This document shows, one piece after another, positions 25,401-36,268 of a stretch of DNA of 64,000 nucleotides. The notes below the pieces were generated by a model. It was not told where the DNA came from. It searched no databases and saw nothing but the letters and a program-made list of their open reading frames with translations. The stretch comes from Himantopus leucocephalus (lineage: Eukaryota; Chordata; Aves; Charadriiformes; Recurvirostridae). The stretch lies in assembly GCA_003993805.1 (NCBI GenBank), contig RSEF01000020.1, positions 1,018,773 through 1,082,772 of the forward strand. Reading direction: 5' to 3'. Positions within the stretch are counted from its first letter, which is position 1, and every line of letters begins with the position of its first letter. A program made the translations under genes and the position numbers.

Positions 25401-28400
25401 GCAGATCTCACCTGTAATAAAAACACAAAAGCAAAAACCCCCACATTATCTCATCTAATGGTTACAATTCCAAAATGATTCCAACGACGTATCTAAAGCA
25501 TCAGTTCATAACCAGGACCAGTTCTGAGGTGACAAAGGAAGAAATGGGTGCTGTCATGTTTCTTTTATGGTAAAGTGTCTAAAGCTGTGTAGGAGCTATT
25601 CTAGCTGATGCCTAGATGGGTGCAGGTTTAGGCAGGTCAGCAGGTAAGACTACAGTGATTTTTTCCAGTTGAGAAGTTAAAAAGCCTTTTGCTGTTAAGA
25701 AGTGAGATTGTTTCCAGTCCCAGACCTACCAAGTTTAAGTACAAATGGCTGCATGGGACATCCAAGTTTCCCTACAGGGATCACTCCACAGCTGGACAAA
25801 ATTGCTTTTTTTTTTCTTGATTCTTTTTCTTCTCAACACCAGTCCCGCACAAGCCAGCCTTACTTTCAAGTTTATACTTGCCAAGTATTTTTACGCCATT
25901 TCCTCTGTTTTCCAAGTTTTGCAATACTCAGCTTCAAAGTATGCTTTGAGCATAATAAATAAAGAAAAATGTAGCAGCTAAGCAAGAGGAAAATCAGCTG
26001 CACAACAGGAAGAGACGCCTGCCACAGCCTGGGAAAACAATACCCTCCAGAACCATGCAGTATAAAGTCCAGGGCAGGGGCCAAAGCCTAAAAACTGTCT
26101 AAAAACTCAAACATCTTATGATAAAAACTCAAACATATTATGAAAGGACATCTTGGATATGAAGGGGGCGTGGGAGTGTTTTATCACTGTCAGGGGAAAC
26201 ATTATCAAGGAACAGCTGTGGGTGGGATCCAGGGAGCTGCATACGTGGGCCACCCGCTCACCCTGCCTGCTTCAACAACCCCGGGTCTCCAGCTCTCCTG
26301 CTTTGTCAGACTGCTCTGAGGTCCCTGTCCCTCCGCCTGCCTGCTCAGAGCCTGGCTCGTCCTCTTCCTGCCTCCTGTTACAGAAACCGGGCTCTTCAGC
26401 GGCCTTCTCACCCCCAAACCAATTGTTCATGACTGTATATGGCGACACTGGGGGGAAGGGGTGTCTAAGCGCGGTGCTCACCATCCCCTCCCACCCCAAA
26501 TTCTGCACGTTTCTCCTCTTAAACACCACAAGTGCTCAATAAACTGTTATAGTACGCAAACTCAATTTGGCCAGTTATTCTGTGCAAATCTTTCATCCAT
26601 CGTACAATTCAGAACGAAACTAGAGCTGCTAATCTGTACTACAAGGCTGTAATTGCTGAAATACTGCAAAAGTACTGAATTTTGCCCTCGTTTTCCTTTT
26701 GAAGTAAGTTTTTATTTCGGACAGCATTATTTATTCCTTAACTACACTACACCTGACCTTTTTGCATCAGTAGCACTTGGCTATGAAAATATTAAGTAAA
26801 ATGAAGCAGAAGTGACATTAGCCGGCCTCTGGAAGCCATGGTGTACTTACCGATGTCATGAATTGGCTGCTTTACTCCTATTTCGTTATTCACAGTCATT
26901 ACGGAAACCAAACTTGTATCTGGCTGGAACGCAGCCTCCAACTCCTGGTGAAATATTCAAACAGACAGAAGTTGTGACTAACAGCAGATTCCTGCGTGTA
27001 CCTTCAATTCGCTAGCAATTCTTAACCAGCAGCCCCCTAACTAGCGCATTACCAGCAAACCCCTTGGGTGCTGACAAACAATTGTGGAGAGAGCACGAAT
27101 CCATGTGAGCACAAAATTCCTGCAGGAAGAGGAGCGTGATCAATTGCATTTGTGCATACCCCAACCCTGGTATGCACCGTGCCACCTGACTTGATTAAAT
27201 CAAGTCAGTACAGGCTTTTGCTATGTCTCATACATTCCTCTGAACTATTTTCTTTAACAAATTCACCACCAGCGCAGTTCTCGGTGAACGTGACTAACAC
27301 TTCTGCACCTGCAGGCCCGATCCCTCTACCCCACCACAGACATACGTCTCTCCAAGCCAGATGATGGGGCTGGAAATAAAACTGATGCTGTCCTGTATTA
27401 CAGGACACAAACGATTAAATAAGCATATACAACTTCTAAATCCCAGGACTGCGGCCAGCACACCCGGTTCACAGACAGCAGTCGGAAGGGAGCATTGTAA
27501 TCGCTGTGCTCAATGCCTTGAGTAGCTCAGGTCATGAAATTTCATCGCTGACTCCTGTGTCAAAGCCAGCTCCATCCCAGTCATGTACTGGGCTCTCTAT
27601 AGGGTATGGAAGAGCTCCACCCACGTGGGAAGGAATGACAGCAGGTGAATGGTGGGATGAGAGATTAACGTTTTGGTTGAGACAAAGTCTAGAGCACCAC
27701 ACAGAACAGAAAATCCTTCTTCAACTGTGACAGAGATTTGACTGTGACTCTCATTCTACCTTGTGCTATTTATCATCCTTTCCTCTTTATTGGCAAGAGC
27801 CCGTAAGAACCTCTTCTATTTTCACTTTCTTTCCGTCAGTAAACAACCTACCTTCAAATCTATGAGCCCATTTTTTTTAACAGGTAGATACGTGACCCGA
27901 AAACCTTCTGTCTCCAAGGAACGGCAAGAATCCAACACGCACTTGTGCTCTGTTTGTGTAGTAATGATATGCTTTTTTCTGGATTTGTAGAACCTTGCAA
28001 CACCCTGTCAGGTACAATCCACGAACAAACAAAACTTGCCATTAGACCACTGAAGAAAGCAAACTTTACACAAAATGATCGGAAACAAGAAATTACTATT
28101 TACATATAATTCCCTTGCATCTTCCCTGGTTGCCTCAAAGTCACAAATCTAAAAGGTACTGACATGTAATTCACGCTACATATTTCCATCAGCACTCACT
28201 TTTCAAAGCATCTAACTTTTCAAAAAGCCTGTGAAAATGTTAACTAATGTAAGTTCTAGACACTATTAATAGATATACTTTTTTAATTTAAAAAGCATTT
28301 GCAATGGGGTCATATACAATGAGAAGCCTGACTAACCACATGCTAAAGGTTAAAACACTGCCTAGTCTCAAGTCAGAAAAAAGTTCGTAGTGGGCATGTC

Positions 28401-30648
28401 CACTATATTTCATGATAAAAACTTTAATTAAACAAGCAGAAGAATTGTGTTTGGTGCATGTAAGGTAAACATTGAGTATTATACTCTGTCCTCAAAACCA
28501 TGTCCTGGGCACCAAAACATCCCAGTATTTTCTCCATGTACGCAGCAGAACACCACAAAGGGTAAATCCAGGAATGCAAATATGTGCTAACTAAGCCAAC
28601 TCATTAACATTAAAACTGTTGAAAGATGCATACAGTTCTTAAGAGCATAATTTTACCACAATAAATAACTATCAGTATAAGCCTTTTACCTTAATTGCCA
28701 TATTATTTGATTCTGTTGCACCACTGGTAAATATAATTTCCCTTGAATCAGCCCCTATTAAATCCGCAACTTGCTGTTTAAAAAGACATACAAATTTGAT
28801 TTGTTAAGATAAAATACAATGAATTCACCGTAGCAAAACATGTGCAAAATGTTTTCAAGAATACTCCCTTGAGCTTTGAAAGGGTTACAGCCAGTATCTA
28901 ACACAGTTATGCTACAGATACAATAGTCTAAATATCTGCATTAAAACAAAAAACATAAGGAATTAGCAGTCATAAGTCATTAGCAGTAGTGGTATCAACC
29001 ATTAGCCCGTCATAAAAGAACATAAAAGTTAAGTAGACAAAGACCCAGGACATATTACTTCAAACAAAAAAATGACAAAGGCCCATACCTAAGATTAGGA
29101 GAATGAGAAGACATGAAGTTAGCCCAACTACTGCAGCAGCACGCTTGTGACCTCAGGAAATCAAAAATCCTGAGGCACCTTTGCCTAAAGTATTGGTTTC
29201 TGCCATTTCAGTTGCTCTAATCTCACTATTTTTTCTTGCAACAAATCTGCTGAAGTATATCTAAGCAAAGAGGAAGCTGCTAAATCCAGCCCACAGAGAA
29301 CTAACTAACTACAATAGTTTTATCACTGTTTTTGATTTTCTTTCGGCACTGAATCGCCTCACCAGCAGGAAAACCACTATGACTGCAGCGAGCCAAGGAC
29401 TCACCCGCCTCGCCTTCTCCATGGCAGCCTCGCTCTCCCAGCCGTAGGCGTGGGTCCTGGAGTGGGGGTTGCCGTAGTAGGCTGTCAGGTAGGGGAGCAT
29501 GCTGTCCAGGACTCTGGGATCCTGCGGGACACAAACCACCCAGCCTTAGAGAAACGGGGAATGAAAAGCATCTCCGTCCCCTCCACACACCCCACCGTCC
29601 CTCTGCCCCAGGATTAGCAGCACTGCTGCTGCAGCGCCTAGATTTAGCTCGGGCCAGATCTCAAAAACTTGAGGTTATTGCGTGTTATATACAACACAGC
29701 CTCCGGCAAACATGTGTATCCAGCGGTTATGATCTGTGCCCTCACACGTAACCTCGATCTGCGTCGATACGACCACAGAAGAAGGGGATTTTCTGAGCAG
29801 AAGAAACACAACTCTTAAAAAGTAAGGGAAAATGACACAGATAAGTATTTCGGTTAAATTAATTTCTTGCTGCCCCTCCAAGCGACACCCACCCCCGCAG
29901 AGGTGGGCATAAGCTCTCGGGCGGCTCTGCCACCGCTCCCCCCTCGCAGCGCGCCCGCGGAACACGACGGGAGGCACCGAGCGGCGACGGCGAGGGGTCT
30001 GTGGAAGCGAAGAGGCCTTTTGGAGGGTGACCCAGGCCGCCGCGGGGAGGAGCGGCTGTCGCTCAGCTCGCAGTAAGTGACTCTGCTTTACCCAGGGCCG
30101 CCCCCGGGGGCGCCGGGAGAGCCCGAAACTCGGGAAACACGCGAGCGCTCCAGAAAAAAAAAAAGAACGGAAAGAAAGTTTATTTCTCCCCTTCCCCCTG
30201 TTCTTCTGGGGGGAACCCGCGGGCCCGGGACCGAGGCCGCAGGGGCCGGGGCAGGCGGGCGGCCCTGCCGCCGCGACCCGGGCAGGCGGGGGAGAGGCCG
30301 TGGACAGACCGCACGCCCCCGCCCGGCCCGGCCCGGCCCTTACCAGCGGGGTGGTGGCCTGGACGTCCATGTAGAGCGGCCGCAGGGCGCCGCCTCCATC
30401 GCCGCTTCGCCCTGAGAGGAGGGAGGGGGAGAACACGAGCCGCCGTCAGGCGCCCGCGGGAGCGGCGGGACAGCGCTCCGCCGGTCGGGCCCGCCCCCTC
30501 CCCCGCCCGGGCAGCGGCTCTGCCCCACGGTGGCCTTACCCGGTACCGGTCCCTGTCCCGATGCCGGTGCCGGTGGCGGCGCGGCCGTCGAGAGCCGCCG
30601 GGGGGCGGGGGCCGCCCGCAGGGCCGCCAGGCGCCGCCACAGCAGCAT
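19414..30648 (-). CDS. NFS1: Mitochondrial cysteine desulfurase NFS1, 13 coding exons
   Basis: NFS1 is the PLP enzyme that takes sulfur from cysteine for Fe-S cluster assembly on ISCU, with ISD11, ACP and frataxin, in the mitochondrial matrix. Coding exons, in transcript order: 30648-30540, 30411-30344, 29521-29405, 28773-28690, 28004-27852, 26944-26851, 25411-25277, 23823-23666, 22241-22136, 21954-21873, 20421-20338, 20213-20124, 19477-19414. All introns are GT-AG and phases agree throughout, giving 1344 nt or 447 aa (human 457 from memory). Landmarks: Arg/Ala-rich mitochondrial presequence beginning [32 protein letters not shown] at 115-122; His146 in TEHKCVLDS, expected to stack on PLP; HTDAAQ at 220-225; PLP lysine Lys248 in [10 protein letters not shown]; catalytic Cys371 in SSGSACTS; C-terminal segment ending KWTQH. 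The shorter length relative to human falls before exon 3, in the presequence region. The start is the first ATG, 46 bp from an ETS/CRE pair. Identity is secure. Confidence 0.97.
21031..21068. repeat. Perfect 13-bp stem hairpin in an NFS1 intron
   Basis: accagagagctgt at 21031-21043 is followed 12 nt later by its exact reverse complement, acagctctctggt, at 21056-21068. It lies in the NFS1 intron between the exons at 21873-21954 and 20338-20421. Function is unknown. Confidence 0.8.
21590..21680. repeat. T/G-rich low-complexity tract
   Basis: About 90 bp composed almost entirely of T and G, with runs such as gtttgtttgattggg and a 13-nt T run. On the NFS1 transcript strand it is A/C-rich. It lies in the same intron as the 21031 hairpin, upstream of it in the transcript, and looks like simple-sequence DNA. 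Confidence 0.8.
26145..26560. other. GC-rich block inside an AT-rich NFS1 intron
   Basis: Base composition changes sharply here from AT-rich flanks to C/G-rich sequence, and the block ends near gctcaataaactg, which contains an AATAAA at about 26538. It carries an unrecognised 129-codon plus-strand ORF (26153-26542). A small 22-bp-period direct repeat (aaaaactcaaacat) sits just to its left at about 26102-26142. The composition suggests an inserted sequence such as a decayed solo LTR or a processed transcript, but I recognised no family and no clear target-site duplication. Confidence 0.35.
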
Positions 30649-30730
30649 GGCAGCGGCGCGGGGCGGGTGGAGTGAGGTGGGGCGGCTGCATGCCACTTCC
30701 GGTGACGTAACGGCGCGCGCCGGAAGCGGA
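30649..30730. promoter_or_regulatory. Divergent NFS1/ROMO1 promoter core with ETS and CRE sites
   Basis: Between the NFS1 start codon (30648, leftward) and the presumed ROMO1 exon 1 (rightward) lies CCACTTCCGGTGACGTAA at 30693-30710. It contains an ETS-type ACTTCCGG (30695-30702) overlapping a CRE-like TGACGTAA (30703-30710). No TATA box is apparent. ETS plus CREB/ATF sites in short head-to-head CpG promoters are common for housekeeping mitochondrial genes. Binding itself is inferred. Confidence 0.75.
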
Positions 30731-30779
30731 GGCCGAAGCGGGCAGCAGCGGAGGGCGCGGCGCGGCCGGGAGGAGCGAG
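30721..30779 (+). other. ROMO1: Probable ROMO1 non-coding exon 1
   Basis: The ROMO1 coding exon starts directly at a splice acceptor, so its 5' UTR must lie in an upstream exon. The best donor in the CpG island is GAGCGAG followed by gtacgg at 30780, just downstream of the ETS/CRE pair. The left boundary (transcription start) is a guess. It would leave a 5' UTR intron of about 0.47 kb. Confidence 0.55.
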
Positions 30780-31253
30780 GTACGGGGCCGGGGGGGGGGG
30801 GNCCCGGGCGGGGGTCGCCCCTCCCGGGGGAGCCGCTGGGGCGCTCCGTGGCGCCAGCCCCCGCCTCCGCCTCCGCCTGCCGGAGGGCAGGTTCGCTGCT
30901 CCGCTCCTCTGCCTCCGGGGCCGGTGGCAGCTCGGAAGGACGGGCCCGGCGGCGGACGCTTTGCCGGGTGTCCGCCGGGAGCTGCAGAGCACAGCGTGAG
31001 GTGTTGAAACTGCTCTCGGAGACGTAGCGGCGCTCACAGGGGCTTGTTGAGCAGGGCCAGGGTACTGGCGTTCCCTCCCGGTCTTTTTCTACTTGGCAGG
31101 CGAGGAAACAAGTCTGAAAGCCTGCAGAGCCTCCGGTGCGACACTTATGAGAGCCTCTGAAACGTGCGGGCCTGCTCTCTAGCCCAGCTTGGCTGTAGAA
31201 GCATGTTAGACAAAGCAGTAAATCCATATGGAGTTTTGTGTTTTCTTTTCTAG

Positions 31254-33285
31254 ATGCCTGTGACCGTGGGCCCGTACGGGCAATCGCAGCCCAGCTGCTT
31301 TGACAGAGTAAAGATGGGTTTCATGATGGGCTTTGCTGTGGGCATGGCTGCAGGAGCGCTGTTCGGCACGTTTTCCTGCCTCAGGTATGCCGAGGAAATG
31401 GATTCCACGGACAGGTCATGACAGAGCGATAGCCAGAGAGAAATGCTCCTCCTCTGGGATTGGGAAGGGAGGTGTGGGTCTGGTCCTGTGTCATCACATA
31501 GGTGAAACTTTGCCGGTGCCTCCGAATTAGCCACAGTTCCAGAGCCTGCTCTCAGCCGTGACCTGAAACAGGAAAGGCCGGTGATGGCAGGCATCACCCC
31601 TGGGTTGCAGCTTCAGAGACCTTTTCCTGCCACTTCTGAGGGGGGTTGTGCTGCGCAGCTGAGGCTGTGGAAGATCAGCTCCAGGAGGAGCTGAATGAAT
31701 TGTCTGTGCAGATACGTGCAGCCCCCTCCTCACTCTAAAACTTCCTGAGGTACTCTGCACGCTCTTGGGTATCTACATTGTGGCTGCTTTGGATGTCCCG
31801 TCCTCCTGCACGGAGGCAATTACTGTACTGACATCGAGTCTTAATTGCAAGAGTGTAGGCAGAGCTGGCACTGGCACAATCCCACTGTGAATCAGAGAGG
31901 GACAATATTCTGCCTTCCCCCAGCATACCGTCATGGAAACAAACAACGCTCGCTGCTCCAGGTCAGCTCTTGTGCTGCTCATTGACTGGTTTTGGCACAC
32001 ATCATCCATGAAAAGGAATTACTGAAATAAGCTCTTCCATAGAACTCCTTCTGCTTGAGGGTTTTTAATCTGTGATTAAACAGGCGATTATTTGGTAGTG
32101 AGCCTAAATGGAGAAAAAGGCACAAAGTCTAATCTGGCAGAGTTTAAAAAGTTTTCTGAGCTCTATCATGGAATCACAGAATGGTTTAGGTTGGAAGGGA
32201 CCTTAAAGACCATCTAGTTCCCACCACCTGCCCTGGGCAGGGACACCTCCCACCAGCCCAGGTTGCTCCAAGCCCCGTCCAACCTGGCCTTGAACACCTC
32301 CAGGGATGGGGCAGATCCTGGAGAGGCTGTGTAAGTGGTACAGCGCTAGCAGAAAATACAGATTTAGGGTAGTTAGAAACAGCAATGACAGTGGTTCTGT
32401 CGTACTTGAACGACACAGCTACATTACTTCTGCTGTACCATTTTTGAGACAAAATCTCCATGTTTTAAAAATCAAGTGCTTGAAATTCCTTAGACCCTAC
32501 AGTCACTTCAGTGCTTAAAAGCCAAACATTATGAGAGCTTCCTGAGAAAGAACAATTCTTTTTGCTTTGGTCTGACCTCTCAAGTAAATGAAAACTGGAG
32601 AACAGAAATGCCTCTGGACGCTTCCAGGCCTTTCAGGTTTCTCTCATTAAAAATACAGTGTCAGTGGTAAATAGGAAGTTAGTTTACAACATGTTTTTAA
32701 GTTGGTGGCATTAATACTGCCACTGCAGCCAGACAGGACGGTAATACAACAGCTCAGACCCTTTGTATTATCTGGCAAGTCAAATACTTGGACAGACAGG
32801 TTTTTTTTTTTCCCCCAAATTAAAGGTATTTGGGGCACGAGCAGGTAAAGCTGTTCCTGCTGGAGGCGTGGCAGGAGGGTACAGTGTCAGCTGGTACCAC
32901 TGCAGGAAAAAACACATGTGGGCCATTGGCGAGGGTCCCTCAAGTGCCCCAAAGAGAACAGCTCCATTTTTGTTCGCAGTAGCTCAGGCAAGGGACACCG
33001 CAGCCTGTCTCCTTGCAGAGGCAGGAGGTGTCATTTTAAATGCAGACAGAAGAGGAGGTGTTTGATTTGGATGCTCAGACAACCATTAGCTCGTTGTATC
33101 AGATGTTTTCTGCTGTGTGTCTGTTACCTGTCAGGCTTCAGCTTTTATATAATTCCTGTGTTTTATTTTGTCTCAGGATCGGCATGAGAGGACGAGAGCT
33201 GATGGGTGGAGTTGGCAAAACGATGATGCAAAGTGGTGGGACGTTTGGGACATTCATGGCTATTGGCATGGGAATCCGCTGCTAA
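31254..33285 (+). CDS. ROMO1: Reactive oxygen species modulator 1, two coding exons
   Basis: ROMO1 is a 79-residue inner-mitochondrial-membrane protein (the Mgr2 homologue) linked to ROS production, cristae shape and the TIM23 translocase. Coding exons are 31254-31384 and 33177-33285, joined across AG|G in the Arg codon of SCLRIG with a GT-AG intron. The 240 nt give [10 protein letters not shown] at the N-terminus and GMGIRC at the end. Features: a Gly-rich hydrophobic segment at about residues 22-44 with GxxxG-type spacing; a basic loop (RIGMRGR); a second Gly-rich amphipathic or membrane segment at about 54-78. Cysteines are at 15, 42 and 79. Human ROMO1 (from memory) has a further Cys at 27, which is Phe here. 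The start codon follows the acceptor tttcttttctag immediately. Length and sequence match the family closely. Confidence 0.97.
32165..32311 (-). mobile_element. CR1 LINE 3' fragment in the ROMO1 intron
   Basis: The plus strand begins atcatggaatcacagaatgg, continues with the ttggaagggacc block and ends near cacctccagggatggggc. This is the reverse complement of the last roughly 150 bp of CR1, more strongly truncated than the copy at 8.4 kb. It lies between the two ROMO1 coding exons, antisense to the gene. Confidence 0.92.
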
Positions 33286-33342
33286 CCTGGAGCTTGGGTT
33301 TTATCCCGGCGTGCCCCGTTCAGCCCTTCCTCTCTGTACCAT

Positions 33343-33348
33343 AATAAA
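33343..33348 (+). terminator. ROMO1: ROMO1 poly(A) signal
   Basis: AATAAA (within ataataaaatc) lies 58 nt after the ROMO1 stop codon, giving a short 3' UTR as expected for this small gene. Cleavage would be about 10-25 nt downstream. Confidence 0.85.
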
Positions 33349-33374
33349 ATCTTTAGATACCTGGAAGTGAGAGC

Positions 33375-35380
33375 TCTTCATGAAATGGGGAAGCACCATC
33401 CTCCTTGCTCTGCTGATTGTAAACATGCTTTTTACCAAATTTCTACTTTTGTCCCATAAAAATAAGAATTAATAATCCTTTGTATTACATTAAAGTTCTT
33501 ATTTCACAGGCGTTAAGTACAGCGCACGCATTTCTCCCTTTGGTATGTGGGCAGCTCACATTCCCGACGCGTTGATGGGGAGCTACCCCATTGTATTTGT
33601 GTATTCCTGAGTCTAGGAGAGTCTCTGTGGCTAATTCAGATCTATCACATTTCTCTCCTCTTGCAAAATTAGGTGGGTTGAAGCTGGCCCCATTTCTGAG
33701 TTTCAGGTAGTTTGGGGCAAACGCCCTCACAGAGGGTGAGGGACCCCAGAAGGACTTGGGCAGGTCCTTCTGCAACTGAGGGCAAGCTATGGCAGCTTGG
33801 GCAGCTTCTGCCAGCCAGCCTGGCAGCACGCGGGTGCAGGAAGCGGTCAGGGAACAGCACAGAACAGTTACAGCTCCGCTGCTAAGAGCTGGAAAACATT
33901 AAATTGCTGGCAAATGGAAAACTGCTTTGGTCACGTGACAGCGGAAGGTATTTTGTGATGAGTCACAAGGATGACTTCGACACCAGAGGTGGGAGACATA
34001 ACTTCCCTGTCAGGCCTTGCACAATGCCTTCCTAAAGCTGTGCTGCAAGCTGCTGCGTTACCTACACTGCCTCTTCCCAGCTCCGAAGGAAGCAGTCTGA
34101 CACTCCGCTGTATGGCCATTGCAGAGAGATGGCAAGGGCAGAGCAGTAGTTGCAGCTGCCTCCAGCCGTAGGATCTTGCCGTGGCTTTTTGCATTCCCTC
34201 GACAAGTGAAGGGGCTTCACCTGTAGGAGCTGTGCTATCAGAAAGGGAGTCTTTTCCTACAGTCTGCCTTAATGGGTCTACAAGGTGCTCAACGCCTCCC
34301 AGGGAGAACAGGGGGTTACTCCCTGCCCTTCACCAGCCACTGCGGCGCTGCCTGCAGCCAAACTAGGAAATGTTTAGTGCTGCAATCTTCTGTTACTTGC
34401 CTTTTAGAACAAGGCTTGTCTTTGCTCCTCCTTTATTTCTGCTTAAGGATAGGACAGGTAAGCAGCAGCAGAACCTGAACCAGCACCTGTACAACCTTTT
34501 CTTAGTACAAGTGCTGTTTCCCCTGTTTTTAAGGGAGAAACACAAATCTGCCACTAGAAGTCTGCTCTCTGTCTGCTGTTATGCGGCTCAGTGGCCTTGG
34601 AGAAACCGCCAACACCACCCAAGTCAAGCAACATGGCTACTCAGGAAGCGCACGGGTTTTCCTCCAGCTGGCACTGGTGGATTAATACTGGCAACTAAAA
34701 AAATGTCAAACAAAACTAGAGCGCAGCTTTGCTTGGCTTTCTTCAGCTGTGCCGTATCCTCCCAAGACACCCTCCTGTAGTCTGTTCCTGGCTCCTCCCC
34801 ACGTTTGCCTTTCCACTGCCTCCAGTTGCTCTGTCCATTTCCTCACTCCTGGATTGCTTGACAGCCTCTTGCAGGAAACCAGGTCACCACCACCTTCTGT
34901 CCCACAGCACTGGCAGCGTCCCCACCCAGCCCACTGTCACCCGCCAGGGTGGAACCCGCCCTCTATGCCCATGTCAAACACCACTTTTATTAGCCAGTGG
35001 TCACAAAGGGACACTTAAGAGGACAATCCCCCGGGGCAGGCTTCCCTACAGAAACCAGACTAAAAGCCAACATAAATTACTCCCACATCCCCACAATTCA
35101 CAACCGTTTGTGAGAGATGGGGGCGGAGGCAGGCAGGGGGGATGTTGTCTCTGGAGTGAATCTGAGGAAGGGCAACAGCTGTCCGCTGCCCGGGCAGCAA
35201 GAAAACCCCCAGGCCCTCAAAGCAGCAGGAATCAGCTCCTGCATTTTCTCCTGGAGGAGTCGTATTCCGAACATCTCCTGCTTGAAAGCATCTATCGCTC
35301 AGCTCCAGTCTTCAGCACACACTACTTCACACACATTAGGAGAGCGGAGAAATAAAGCTTCATGAAGGCCTTTTTAAGAG
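33375..35380. other. Intergenic region between convergent ROMO1 and RBM39
   Basis: No known gene was recognised in these 2 kb. Composition is closer to 50% GC than the AT-rich introns nearby. The main content is a plus-strand ORF of 208 codons at 34729-35355, followed at once by AATAAA (35351-35356) overlapping its stop. Its translation is Ser/Pro/Leu-rich with no motif I recognise. Confidence 0.6.
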
Positions 35381-35383
35381 AAT

Positions 35384-36268
35384 TTTATTTGAGTGGTTCT
35401 TACAAAGATTGTTGCAATATGAAAGTCTTTGTTTGATAGAAATATCAAGCTGTCTTGTCAAACACACTGAAGTAACCCAAAAATATATTTCAGAGCTCAC
35501 AGAGCTTAAAAAGAGCAAAGATTATATGCAACCAGAACAAAACACGTTTCTGTATTTCCTACCAATTTTCAGACTCGGCTGCAATCCTTCAACTGTGCCA
35601 CACTGCATACATAGAAACTTATCTGGAAATGCAGAGATCGTTTTGTTTGGAAACTTAGACACACCTCACACAGTATTTACAAAGAAACTTTTACAGATAC
35701 ATTAATCAAAAGTTACCATCAAGAAATAAAACCCTTCAATCTTTCTATTCTTACCAATTATTCAGCACAAAGCAAGCTGAGTGGCTGTCTACAGTCAGCT
35801 TTCAGTAGCCTTTTCAATTTTCCATTTATACAAAACACTAAATATGTCCCTTCATAAAGTCTATCTCCGATATTAACCTTTAGCAGATCACCTACATTTA
35901 GTGAAATGTAAAATGTAATTGCTGCATTAAAAGAAAGGCTTGTGAAACATTAAAAATGTCATTATGTCCCATCTGCCTTTTACAGAGAACTTGTTTTCTA
36001 TGAGCTACTTCTCAGTTCCTACGGATCACCTTAGTAAATGTACAAGAATTACAAGGCAGAACAAGAAGTCAACAGCTTTGTATACAGTGGAAATGCTAGT
36101 TAGGGAGAATGAACACACTGCATTTCTGCTTACTTCATTTTATTTTTAAAGGTAGCAGGAAGTGTACACAAAATGACATTAAATCCTTTCCTTTAGTTTT
36201 ATCTAAATAAAAGATAACTCAATCTTCCTCCAAAAAATAACTATGTACAAAACTGACTAAATCCATCT
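35384..36268 (-). other. RBM39: RBM39 3' UTR with poly(A) signal candidates
   Basis: AT-rich sequence after the RBM39 stop. On the minus strand AATAAA occurs at 36144-36139 (UTR of about 130 nt) and at 35389-35384 (UTR of about 880 nt). The composition change to GC-richer DNA just left of the second signal supports it as the main end. Usage is not known from sequence alone. Confidence 0.55.

Larger units (their letters stand above)
29880..31060. promoter_or_regulatory. CpG island over NFS1 exons 1-2 and ROMO1 exon 1
   Basis: Very GC-rich and CpG-dense sequence spans the start of NFS1 and the start of ROMO1, against AT-rich surroundings. It contains an ambiguous base at 30802 inside a G/C homopolymer run. 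Several long ORFs reported across it on both strands are a result of composition, not genes. Confidence 0.85.

Noticed and set aside
30180..31227. Long overlapping ORFs on both strands in the NFS1/ROMO1 CpG island
   Set aside because: GC-rich DNA has few stops; only the NFS1 exon 1 and exon 2 segments inside them belong to a real protein.
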